This document shows positions 6,253 through 12,887 of a stretch of DNA of 15,733 nt, in pieces. Made by a program: the position numbers and the translations under genes. Numbering within the stretch: the stretch's first letter is position 1; each line of letters begins with the position of its first letter. The notes below the pieces were generated by a model. It ran no database searches, had not been told where the DNA came from, and was given only the letters and a program-made list of their open reading frames with translations. The DNA is from Clostridia bacterium (lineage in GTDB: Bacteria > Bacillota > Clostridia > Oscillospirales > CAG-272), in assembly GCA_017625275.1 (NCBI GenBank), contig JAGALI010000165.1:1-15733 (forward strand). The letters are read 5' to 3'.

Positions 6253-6285
6253 AAAGGGACGCGACCATTTGGGTCGCGTCCCTTT
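6253..6285 (-). terminator. Intrinsic terminator after spoVM
   Basis: A perfect GC-rich 14-bp stem, AAAGGGACGCGACC (6253-6266) and its complement (6272-6285), closes a 5-base loop. In leftward RNA it ends in a U-rich tract (UUUAUUGUAUU). It lies 19 bases after the spoVM stop and ends the long priA-to-spoVM block. Confidence 0.85.
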
Positions 6286-6303
6286 TGCCAAGCGCGTTTT
6301 TCG

Positions 6304-6387
6304 CTATTTATTTTTTGATTTGATTTTGAAAATTCTCCTAATAATTGGACTCAAAAGCTTAGGAGACTTAACTACTACTATCTTCAT
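6304..6387 (-). CDS. spoVM: SpoVM-like stage V sporulation micro-protein (27 aa)
   Basis: The frame runs from ATG at 6387 to TAG at 6304, encoding 27 residues that begin MKIVVVKSPKLL and end in a Lys-rich tail. From memory of B. subtilis SpoVM (26 aa), it aligns without gaps and matches at M1, K2, K7, P9, K10, L12, I15 and R17, with conservative changes between. SpoVM is an amphipathic helix that sits on the convex forespore outer membrane and helps anchor SpoIVA to start spore-coat assembly; Pro9 is important there and is kept here. The location just after rsgA agrees with Firmicutes gene order, where B. subtilis spoVM lies a few genes beyond rsgA. S13-P14 replace the GG of B. subtilis. A GGGAG site lies nine bases upstream. 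It is too short for most gene callers. Confidence 0.85.
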   Translation of the reverse strand: MKIVVVKSPKLLSPIIRRIFKIKSKNK

Positions 6388-6435
6388 AACAAAAAGCTCC
6401 CTTATATAGTCTTTTACTACATTATATGGGAGCTT
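6388..6435 (-). terminator. rsgA-spoVM intergenic hairpin: probable terminator that also masks the spoVM RBS
   Basis: In minus-strand RNA AAGCUCCC (6435-6428) pairs with GGGAGCUU (6401-6394), with four further inner pairs after one mismatch, and U-rich sequence (CUUUUUGUU) follows. The 3' arm contains the GGGAG Shine-Dalgarno of spoVM, so read-through RNA would have that site paired. It begins 14 bases after the rsgA stop. The large loop makes termination efficiency uncertain. Confidence 0.65.
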
Positions 6436-6450
6436 ATTTTTATTTGTTAC
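6421..6450 (-). promoter_or_regulatory. Candidate sigma-E-like promoter of spoVM
   Basis: On the minus strand CATATAAT (6428-6421) matches seven of eight positions of the Bacillus sigma-E -10 consensus CATACAMT. GTAACAAA (6450-6443) lies 14 bases upstream as a partial -35. Transcription would begin near 6414, inside the hairpin loop. The -10 also contains TATAAT, so a sigma-A promoter with a poor -35 (TAACAA) is an alternative. Sigma-E control of spoVM is known in B. subtilis. Confidence 0.5.
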
Positions 6451-7385
6451 TATTTTTTCCACTTGGGCTTTTGCTTCAAAATATTATAAAGTGCGACATA
6501 GCTATTGTGACGGCTTTTTGGGATTTCGCCAAGCTGAACTCTTGAAATAATATCACAGCCCTGCTCCTTTGTGTGGGAGCATTTTGTGAAGCGACACTCA
6601 CCCTTACTTTTTCTGAACTCTCTAAAGGTATCAAAAAGCTCCTCAAGCTCAAAAAAGTCAAAGCGCTCAAAGTCTATAAGAGAAAATCCAGGTGTGTCAG
6701 CAAGATAGCCCTGCACGCCCTCTCCAATTAGCTCTGAAAGCGAAAAAAGCTCCGTTATTCTTGTTGTGTTTTTTCCTCTATCAAGCCTTTGGCTAAGGTC
6801 ACCAGTTTCAAGTGAGAGTGATGGGAAAAGCAAATTTATAAATGTGCTCTTTCCTGCGCCAGATGCCCCTGAAAATGCATAAATGGCGCTCTTGTCTCCG
6901 TTTCGCTTTATGTAGTTAAGGATTTCGTCCTTGCCAACTCCGTCCTCGCTAGAGGTTATAAACACCTCAAAGCCACATTTTTTATATATTTCGGCAGTTT
7001 TTTCAGCAAAGTCTGCATCAAGGTCAGCCTTTGTTATGACTATAACAGGCTCTATCCCCTTTGCCTCTGCTATACAAATCAGCTTATCTATGGTTTCGAG
7101 GACAGGCGAGGGCTTTACGCATGAGATAACCACGAAAAGCGTATCAAGGTTTGAAAGAGGTGGTCTTATAAGTGAATTTTTTCTATCCTCTATTTTGCTT
7201 ATATACGGCTCTCCGTTTTCGTTTATATCAATCTCTACCCTATCGCCTGCTAAAAGAGTGATTTTGTCATGCTTAAATGCGCCCTTGGCGCGAGCCTCAA
7301 GCTGTTTTTTGCCATTATATTCTGTGTCAAGGGCAATGGTGAAAAGTCCACCTACGCCTCTTGTAACTAGTCCATTAAGAATCAT
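6450..7385 (-). CDS. rsgA: Ribosome small-subunit-dependent GTPase RsgA
   Basis: The 311-residue protein has the circularly permuted GTPase order of RsgA/YloQ/CpgA: an OB fold (about 1-72), G4 TKAD at 118-121, G1 GASGAGKS at 173-180, G3 DTPGF at 230-234, and a C-terminal zinc site C264-X4-C269-X-H271-X5-C277. RsgA binds the 30S subunit late in assembly and hydrolyses GTP on release. ATG at 7385 overlaps the prkC stop as ATGA, so the two are translationally coupled. In B. subtilis the homologue CpgA is a reported PrkC substrate, which fits this arrangement. The rpe and thiN genes that follow rsgA in B. subtilis are absent here; spoVM comes next. Confidence 0.96.
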   Translation of the reverse strand: MILNGLVTRGVGGLFTIALDTEYNGKKQLEARAKGAFKHDKITLLAGDRVEIDINENGEPYISKIEDRKNSLIRPPLSNLDTLFVVISCVKPSPVLETIDKLICIAEAKGIEPVIVITKADLDADFAEKTAEIYKKCGFEVFITSSEDGVGKDEILNYIKRNGDKSAIYAFSGASGAGKSTFINLLFPSLSLETGDLSQRLDRGKNTTRITELFSLSELIGEGVQGYLADTPGFSLIDFERFDFFELEELFDTFREFRKSKGECRFTKCSHTKEQGCDIISRVQLGEIPKSRHNSYVALYNILKQKPKWKK

Positions 7386-8329
7386 TTCTTATTCACTCCA
7401 AAAACACGGCGAATTGTTGACACAAAATTTGAAAATCCACTTCTGCTTTTAAGCTTTTCAAATTTTATCTTCTTGTTCTTTTGAAGTCTTTTTACATAAT
7501 CAAGCATAATATCCGCGCTTTGAAATCTTTCCGATGGCTTTTTGCTCATTGCGCAAAGAATTATTTGCTCAAGTCCTACAGGAACATCTGGGTTTATTTC
7601 TCTTGGTGGAATTGGCTCCTCGTTTATTTGCTTTACTGCAATTGATACTGGGCTTTCCCCATCAAAGGGAAGTCTGCCTGTCGCAAGCTCATAAAGCATA
7701 GCGCCAAGAGAATAAAGGTCGCTACGGCAGTCTATTGGCTTTGCACTAGCCTGCTCTGGACTCATATAGTAAACTGTGCCTATTGCCTTATCAGTCATTG
7801 TAACTGTTTCAGCGTTTGGTAGCTTAGCTATTCCAAAGTCCATGACCTTGATATGACCGTTTCTCAAAAGCATTATGTTTTGAGGCTTTATATCTCTGTG
7901 AATAATGCCATTATCGTGCGCAACCTTAAGCGCCTTAAGGGTTTGAATTGTATAGCTCATAAGCTCATCAAAGCTAAGAGGCTTGCCCTTTGCCTTTAGG
8001 TATCTTTTTAGTGTGATTCCAGACACATACTCCATCACCATATACTTGTATTCGCCTGTCGCACAGAACTGATACATAGCAACAATATTTGGGTGCCTTA
8101 TAAGGTCCTCAACGCGCGACTCGTTTGCAAAGCGCTTTAGCATTGTTCTATCGCACGCGATGTCCTCCTTGAGCATTTTAATAGCTACAACATTATTATA
8201 AACTAGCTTATCAATTGCGCGAAAAACGACTGCCATTCCACCAACGCCGATAAGCTTTTCAAGAAGGTATCTCTCATCAAGGACTGTGCCCTCAAGCTTT
8301 TCATATTTTTCGAAAATCTTCTTCTCCAT
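7382..8329 (-). CDS. prkC: Hanks-type Ser/Thr protein kinase, PrkC-like but lacking TM and PASTA domains
   Basis: This 315-residue protein is a complete kinase domain: glycine loop GVGGMAVV at 28-35, ATP-anchoring K51, HRDIKPQN at 144-151 with catalytic D146, DFG at 164-166, an activation loop with T175, T177 and T179, and GTVYYMSPEQ at 184-193. B. subtilis PrkC is about twice as long, with a transmembrane helix and extracellular PASTA repeats after the kinase. Here the protein ends after a short basic tail (286-315), and the stop overlaps rsgA directly, so no decayed C-terminus is left. It should be cytoplasmic and cannot sense muropeptides by PASTA repeats. AGGAGGG precedes the ATG, 10 bases after prpC. 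Partner phosphatase PrpC is adjacent. Confidence 0.9.
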   Translation of the reverse strand: MEKKIFEKYEKLEGTVLDERYLLEKLIGVGGMAVVFRAIDKLVYNNVVAIKMLKEDIACDRTMLKRFANESRVEDLIRHPNIVAMYQFCATGEYKYMVMEYVSGITLKRYLKAKGKPLSFDELMSYTIQTLKALKVAHDNGIIHRDIKPQNIMLLRNGHIKVMDFGIAKLPNAETVTMTDKAIGTVYYMSPEQASAKPIDCRSDLYSLGAMLYELATGRLPFDGESPVSIAVKQINEEPIPPREINPDVPVGLEQIILCAMSKKPSERFQSADIMLDYVKRLQKNKKIKFEKLKSRSGFSNFVSTIRRVFGVNKK

Positions 8330-8339
8330 GACACCCTCC

Positions 8340-9113
8340 TTATACCCTTACCAAAACAGCGGTGATATTGTCTGAGCCACCGTTTTCGTTTGCTGAATCT
8401 ACTAGTCGTCTTACTGTCAAGGAAAGCTTTATTTGGTCAAGCTGACGAGAGTCAGCACTCATTATAATTTCCTTCATTCCCTCTTCGCTTACATGATTTG
8501 TAAGTCCGTCGGTGCAAAGAAGCATATATGTGCCCTCTGGCACACTCTCTCTTATAAAATCTGCAGACACGCTACTCTCTGTTCCAACTGCGCGAGTAAT
8601 TATGTTCTTGTTTGGAAAGCTCTCTGCCTCCTCTGGCGTTAGCTGACCAAGGTCAAGAAGATATTGCACATAGGAGTGGTCCTTTGTAATTTGCTTGATT
8701 TTATCATTATTCATAAAGTACATACGGCTATCGCCAACATTGACACAAAACACCGTATTTTTTATAACAAGGGCTGCCACAAGAGTTGTGCCCATTCCCT
8801 TCAGGGTTGGATGTATCTTTGAATACTCGTTTACCGCGTAATTTGCCTGATCAACAGCATCGAGCATTGCGTTCTTTATATCGCCACCAGATATTTTTTT
8901 GTCCTTATTTCCTATATATGGCGAAATAAAATCATCCATTATTGACACGAACTTTTCAGAGGCGAGCTTTGATGCCTCAGAGCCACCACGCGCGCCACCC
9001 ATTCCGTCGCAAACGACGCAAAGGCATGTCTTTTCAGAATAGGTTTTTAGTATGTAGGAATCCTGATTGACATTCCTTTTCATTCCTACATCAGTATGTG
9101 CCGAGCAAATCAT
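8340..9113 (-). CDS. prpC: PP2C-family protein Ser/Thr phosphatase PrpC
   Basis: Numbered from ATG at 9113 (257 residues), it has the PPM/PP2C motifs: RNVNQD at 13-18, DGMGG at 36-40, GMGTT, NVGDSR, LCTDGL and a C-terminal GGSDNITAVLV. The aspartates bind the two metal ions. The frame is open to an ATG at 9152, but the 9113 ATG has AAGGAG just upstream, overlaps the rlmN stop as ATGA, and gives the usual start (MICSAHTDVG), so I reject the extension. It dephosphorylates PrkC and PrkC substrates. It is cytoplasmic, with no membrane segment. Confidence 0.94.
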   Translation of the reverse strand: MICSAHTDVGMKRNVNQDSYILKTYSEKTCLCVVCDGMGGARGGSEASKLASEKFVSIMDDFISPYIGNKDKKISGGDIKNAMLDAVDQANYAVNEYSKIHPTLKGMGTTLVAALVIKNTVFCVNVGDSRMYFMNNDKIKQITKDHSYVQYLLDLGQLTPEEAESFPNKNIITRAVGTESSVSADFIRESVPEGTYMLLCTDGLTNHVSEEGMKEIIMSADSRQLDQIKLSLTVRRLVDSANENGGSDNITAVLVRV

Positions 9114-10144
9114 ATGTTCTCCTTTTGTGATTGTCTTCTTAGCTGACCACACGATGCGTTTATATCGGAGCCAAGTCGTCTTCTTACCGTGGCATTTATA
9201 CCAAGTGAGATTAGCTTTTCCTTGAACCTATTTACGTTTTTAGAGGTTGACAGGCTTGTCTCCTTAACCTCGTTAAGAGGTATCAGGTTTACATGTGGGG
9301 TTGAGCTTATATATTTTTTTAGCACTCTAGCAAGGGCAATAGCACCCTCTATGGTGTCATTTTTATCTGCTATTAAGGTATATTCAAACGAAATTCGTCT
9401 GCCTGTTTTATTAAAATATCTTTCGCATGCCGACAAAAGCTCGTCCACCCCATAGCGCTTATTTATAGGCATTATGGAGCCTCTTGTTTCATCATCGTAA
9501 GCGTGAAGCGAGATTGAAAGAGTTATAGGTAAGCCCTCGTCAGCCAAGGCATCTATTTTATCAACTATGCCACAGGTTGACACTGATATATGTCTAAGTC
9601 CTATGTTTAGTCCTTCATCCGAGGATACAAGACGCAAAAATTTAATTGTGTTGTCGTAATTATCAAGTGGCTCACCTATTCCCATCATAACGACATTAGA
9701 AATACGCTCACCTGTGTCTGCCTGAGCGACAATTATTTGTCCTAGCATTTCTGATGGGGTTAAATCTCTTACCCTACCATTTAAGGTAGAGGCACAAAAT
9801 TTACAGCCCATACGACAGCCAACCTGCGAGGATATGCAAAGGGTATTTCCGTGCTCATATTTCATAAACACGCTTTCGATACACTCACCATCTATAAGCT
9901 CAAAAAGGTATTTTTTAGTTCCATCAAGCTTAGAATCTAGTCGCCTTGCTATTTTGGGTAAGCGAATTTCCCCTACCTCGTTAAGCTTTTCTATGATTTT
10001 GCCTGGGACATTGCTCATTCTCTCGCCCCAAACACCCTTGAGAAGCCAGGAATATATTTGCTTTGCCCTGAATTTTGGCTCACCAAGGCTTACAATAAGC
10101 GTCTCAAGCTCGAAAAGACTCATTGATAAAATATCGTGCTTCAT
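9110..10144 (-). CDS. rlmN: Dual-specificity 23S rRNA/tRNA (adenine-C2)-methyltransferase RlmN, radical SAM
   Basis: The 344-residue protein has the radical SAM cluster motif C110-X3-C114-X2-C117 (CRMGCKFC), the GEPL motif after MMGIG, and C332 in the terminal INASCGQLR. C332 is the cysteine that carries the methyl group during RlmN catalysis. RlmN makes 2-methyladenosine at A2503 of 23S rRNA and A37 of some tRNAs. The ATG overlaps the rsmB stop by one base. Cfr, the resistance paralogue methylating C8 of A2503, is an alternative, but the position in the conserved def-fmt-rsmB-rlmN block and the RlmN-like N-terminus (KFRAKQIYSWL) argue against it. Confidence 0.96.
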   Translation of the reverse strand: MKHDILSMSLFELETLIVSLGEPKFRAKQIYSWLLKGVWGERMSNVPGKIIEKLNEVGEIRLPKIARRLDSKLDGTKKYLFELIDGECIESVFMKYEHGNTLCISSQVGCRMGCKFCASTLNGRVRDLTPSEMLGQIIVAQADTGERISNVVMMGIGEPLDNYDNTIKFLRLVSSDEGLNIGLRHISVSTCGIVDKIDALADEGLPITLSISLHAYDDETRGSIMPINKRYGVDELLSACERYFNKTGRRISFEYTLIADKNDTIEGAIALARVLKKYISSTPHVNLIPLNEVKETSLSTSKNVNRFKEKLISLGINATVRRRLGSDINASCGQLRRQSQKENI

Positions 10145-11445
10145 TATTTAACTCTTCTCATTTTTGCCACGAAAAAGCCATCTGCCTCAAGCTTATGTGG
10201 CATAAAGGTAAACATTCCGTTTGTTGATTCAATATCCCCTAGCTTAAATTCAACTGCCTCAAAGCTATCATTGCTTGCAAGGAATTTTTTAATTACATTT
10301 TCGTTTTCCTCTGCATTTAAGGTACAGGTGGAGTAAACAAGCTCTCCGCCAGCCTTTACATATTTTGAGCAATTTCTAAGAATTTGAAGCTGGATTTCTG
10401 GCAAATTGTAAATTTGCTCTATAGGCTTATATTTTATGTCTGGCTTCTTCGCCATAACGCCAAGTCCTGAGCATGGCACGTCGCAAAGAACCTTATCAAA
10501 TTTCTTTATAAAAGCCTCGTTTTCAAGCTTTGCGTCCTGCTCCTTGACATGGATTATTGAAATTCCTAATCTTTTGGCGCCATCGGTTACAAGCTTGAGC
10601 TTGTTTGCGTGCAAATCACATGAAATAATTTTGCCTTCATTTTGCATTATTATTGCACTTGAAAAGCTTTTGCCACCTGGGCAGGCACACGCATCAAGCA
10701 CCATTTCTCCCTTTTTAGGCGCTAAAATTTTTGTGCACGCAAAGGACGCAGAATCCTGCACAAATACATATCCATTTTCTATAAGGTCTGCAAAGTCAGA
10801 AATTGGGGCTTTTATAACTACAAGCTCCTCGCTAAGTCCAACATGCTTATATGAAATTTTTCGTGTTTTAAGGATTGCTCTTATCTCTCTTGGGTCTGTC
10901 TTTAGAAGATTTACTCTCAAGCACAAGCCCTCTCGTGGCTTACAGGACTCAGCAATTTCTACTGCTGTTTCCATTCCATAAGACGCCTTGAATATGTTCA
11001 AAATTGACACAGGGATTGAGGTTTTTACTGAAAGCGCCTCCCAGCTATCCATAGGATACGCCACATGCTTTCCGTCTCTTATAAAGCTACGGAGGCAGGC
11101 GTTTACAAAGCCCCTTGACCTTCTTGGACACAGATCAACTGTTTCCGAAACTGCTGAATAATCAGGTATTTTATCCATGAAAATCAGCTGATAGAAGCCT
11201 AGACGAAGTGCGTTTTTGGTTTCTATGTCAAGCTCCAAAATGTGTGATTTTGAATATTGAGTTATTTGGTAATCCAGTGTTATCATTTTTTCAACAACAC
11301 CGAGATAGAGTGCCGTATATAGTGCAACATCTATCTTTGCAAGCTTTACTCTTTTAATTGTCGCATTTAGCTCCAAATTTGTATATGCGCCTGCTTTTTC
11401 TGATTTGATTAGCGATTCTAACGCTAGCCTTCTTGGATTGTCCAT
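10144..11445 (-). CDS. rsmB: 16S rRNA (cytosine-C5)-methyltransferase RsmB (Sun)
   Basis: The 433-residue protein has a NusB-like RNA-binding N-terminus (about 1-125) and a C-terminal Rossmann methyltransferase. DACACPGGKS at 251-260 binds SAM. DVPCSGLG at 322-329 (C325) and STCTL with C374 supply the two cysteines of the m5C mechanism, close to E. coli C325 and C375. The product is m5C967 (E. coli numbering) in 16S rRNA. GAGGAG lies six bases before the ATG. A 56-base gap separates it from fmt, with no terminator and no convincing promoter, so it is probably in the same transcript. Confidence 0.96.
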   Translation of the reverse strand: MDNPRRLALESLIKSEKAGAYTNLELNATIKRVKLAKIDVALYTALYLGVVEKMITLDYQITQYSKSHILELDIETKNALRLGFYQLIFMDKIPDYSAVSETVDLCPRRSRGFVNACLRSFIRDGKHVAYPMDSWEALSVKTSIPVSILNIFKASYGMETAVEIAESCKPREGLCLRVNLLKTDPREIRAILKTRKISYKHVGLSEELVVIKAPISDFADLIENGYVFVQDSASFACTKILAPKKGEMVLDACACPGGKSFSSAIIMQNEGKIISCDLHANKLKLVTDGAKRLGISIIHVKEQDAKLENEAFIKKFDKVLCDVPCSGLGVMAKKPDIKYKPIEQIYNLPEIQLQILRNCSKYVKAGGELVYSTCTLNAEENENVIKKFLASNDSFEAVEFKLGDIESTNGMFTFMPHKLEADGFFVAKMRRVK

Positions 11446-11501
11446 AATGTGCTCCTCGTTTCAATTATTCTCAAAGTGTATTAAATCAATCTATTTAAAA
11501 T

Positions 11502-12428
11502 TTATCCTAAAATTTCACCTGTGGTGATTTTTCTGCCGTTTATATAATCTCTTGCGTTCATCTTGCCCTTGCCCTCTGGAACGACAATATCAAGAGCAAT
11601 TACTCCCTTTGCACATTTTACATGAATTGCGCTGTCAAGAAAGACAACCTCGCCCACCTTGGCATTATCTGCGCTTCTTTCTGATATATGAGCCTTAACA
11701 ATCTTAAGGATTTTTCCGTTTTGCATTGTATACGCAAGAGGTATTGGTGAAAGTCCTCTTATTTTATTATGTGCTTTTTCTGCACTTACCTGAAAGTCAA
11801 CAAAGCAATCCTGCTTTGTAATCTTCTCTGCATAGGTGAAGTTGTCGCTCTGCCTTGTATATGTTGCCTTACCCTGCTTAAAAAGCTCAACGGCGTTTAA
11901 AAGTCCCTTGCATGATGCCTCAGCAAGCTTATCGTGAACCGTCTCAAGGTTATCGTCCTTCTCAATCGCTATTTTCTCGACAAGAATTACATCTCCTGTG
12001 TCAAGCCCTGCGTCCATTCTCATAATGCTCACACCCGTTTCGCACTCGCCATCAATTATAGCCCTTTGAATTGGGGCAGCGCCACGATATTTTGGCAAAA
12101 TTGATGCGTGGCAATTGACACAGCCATATTTAGGATAATTCAACACATACTCAGGAAGGATTTTTCCATATGCTACAACAACTATAAGCTCTGGGTCAAG
12201 CTCCCTTAGAGTTGGCAAAAACGCCTCGTCCTTAAGGGTTTGTGGCTGGTATACGCAAAGCCCCTTTTCAAGAGCATATTTTTTTACGTCGCTTGGTGTA
12301 AGCACCATTCCTCTGCCCTTTGCCTTATCAGGTGTTGTAACAACACCGACAATCTCCTCGCCACTCTCGTAAAGGGCACTAAGATTTGTCCTGGCAAAAT
12401 CTGGTGTTCCCATAAAAAGTATTTTCAT
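11502..12428 (-). CDS. fmt: Methionyl-tRNA formyltransferase
   Basis: The 308-residue protein begins MKILFMGTPDFA, a standard Fmt start. It contains the formyltransferase catalytic residues N105, H107 (in NCHASILPKYRGAAP) and D143 (GLDTGD), followed by a C-terminal tRNA-binding domain. It transfers formyl from 10-formyltetrahydrofolate to Met-tRNAfMet for initiation. The ATG overlaps the def stop as ATGA, linking formylation to deformylation genetically, as in most bacteria. Confidence 0.97.
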   Translation of the reverse strand: MKILFMGTPDFARTNLSALYESGEEIVGVVTTPDKAKGRGMVLTPSDVKKYALEKGLCVYQPQTLKDEAFLPTLRELDPELIVVVAYGKILPEYVLNYPKYGCVNCHASILPKYRGAAPIQRAIIDGECETGVSIMRMDAGLDTGDVILVEKIAIEKDDNLETVHDKLAEASCKGLLNAVELFKQGKATYTRQSDNFTYAEKITKQDCFVDFQVSAEKAHNKIRGLSPIPLAYTMQNGKILKIVKAHISERSADNAKVGEVVFLDSAIHVKCAKGVIALDIVVPEGKGKMNARDYINGRKITTGEILG

Positions 12429-12874
12429 TTTTTTATAACCTTATCTGTATAAAGAATTCCATCAAGATGGTCGAGCTCGTGACAAATTGCCTTTGCCAAA
12501 AGTCCACTTGCTACAATTTCGATTTCCTCGCCATCGCGATTGAGTGCGCGTGCAGTTACATTCATAGGACGGCGTGTGATTCCCCACTCTCCTGGGACGG
12601 AAAGGCAGCCCTCCTCGCTCTCCTGCTCGCCACTCTTTGCAATTATGCGTGGATTAATAAGCTCAAAAAGCCCTTCCTCGGTTTCAATAACTACTATTCT
12701 TCTAAGGATACCAACCTGAACTGCCGCCAGTCCACAGCCGTTGGCGTGACGCATTGTTTCCACCATGTCGTCAAGAAGCGTTTTTGTTCTCTCTGTTATT
12801 TGCTCAACAGGACGGCTCTTTTTTCTCAAAAATTCCTCATCTGTTGATTTTTTTACTATTTTTAGTATTGCCAT
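12425..12874 (-). CDS. def: Peptide deformylase
   Basis: All three deformylase motifs are intact in 149 residues: GCGLAAVQ at 46-53, EEGCLS at 87-92 and HELDH at 132-136. C90, H132 and H136 bind the metal (normally Fe2+), and E133 is the catalytic base. It removes the N-formyl group from nascent proteins. Length fits the shorter type usual beside fmt. AAAGGAG lies upstream of the ATG, 13 bases after priA. Confidence 0.97.
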   Translation of the reverse strand: MAILKIVKKSTDEEFLRKKSRPVEQITERTKTLLDDMVETMRHANGCGLAAVQVGILRRIVVIETEEGLFELINPRIIAKSGEQESEEGCLSVPGEWGITRRPMNVTARALNRDGEEIEIVASGLLAKAICHELDHLDGILYTDKVIKK

Positions 12875-12887
12875 TTCGTTCTCTCCT

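Noticed and set aside
6931..7452. Plus-strand 173-codon open frame
   Set aside because: It is antisense to rsgA and the end of prkC, shows no recognisable domain and has no promoter of its own.
9114..9152. N-terminal extension of PrpC to ATG 9152
   Set aside because: It would overlap rlmN by 43 bases and has no good RBS, while ATG 9113 has AAGGAG, an ATGA junction and the normal family N-terminus.
10436..10981. Plus-strand 181-codon open frame
   Set aside because: It lies wholly antisense within rsmB, whose motifs are all intact; composition reflects the complement of a real gene.
11446..11501. Possible internal promoter between fmt and rsmB (TTGATT followed by AT-rich sequence)
   Set aside because: No good -10 lies at 16-18 bases from TTGATT; the gap looks like an ordinary intra-operon spacer.
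12467..12847. Cysteine-rich plus-strand open frame of 126 codons
   Set aside because: It is antisense to def, which has all catalytic motifs; the cysteines have no zinc-finger spacing.
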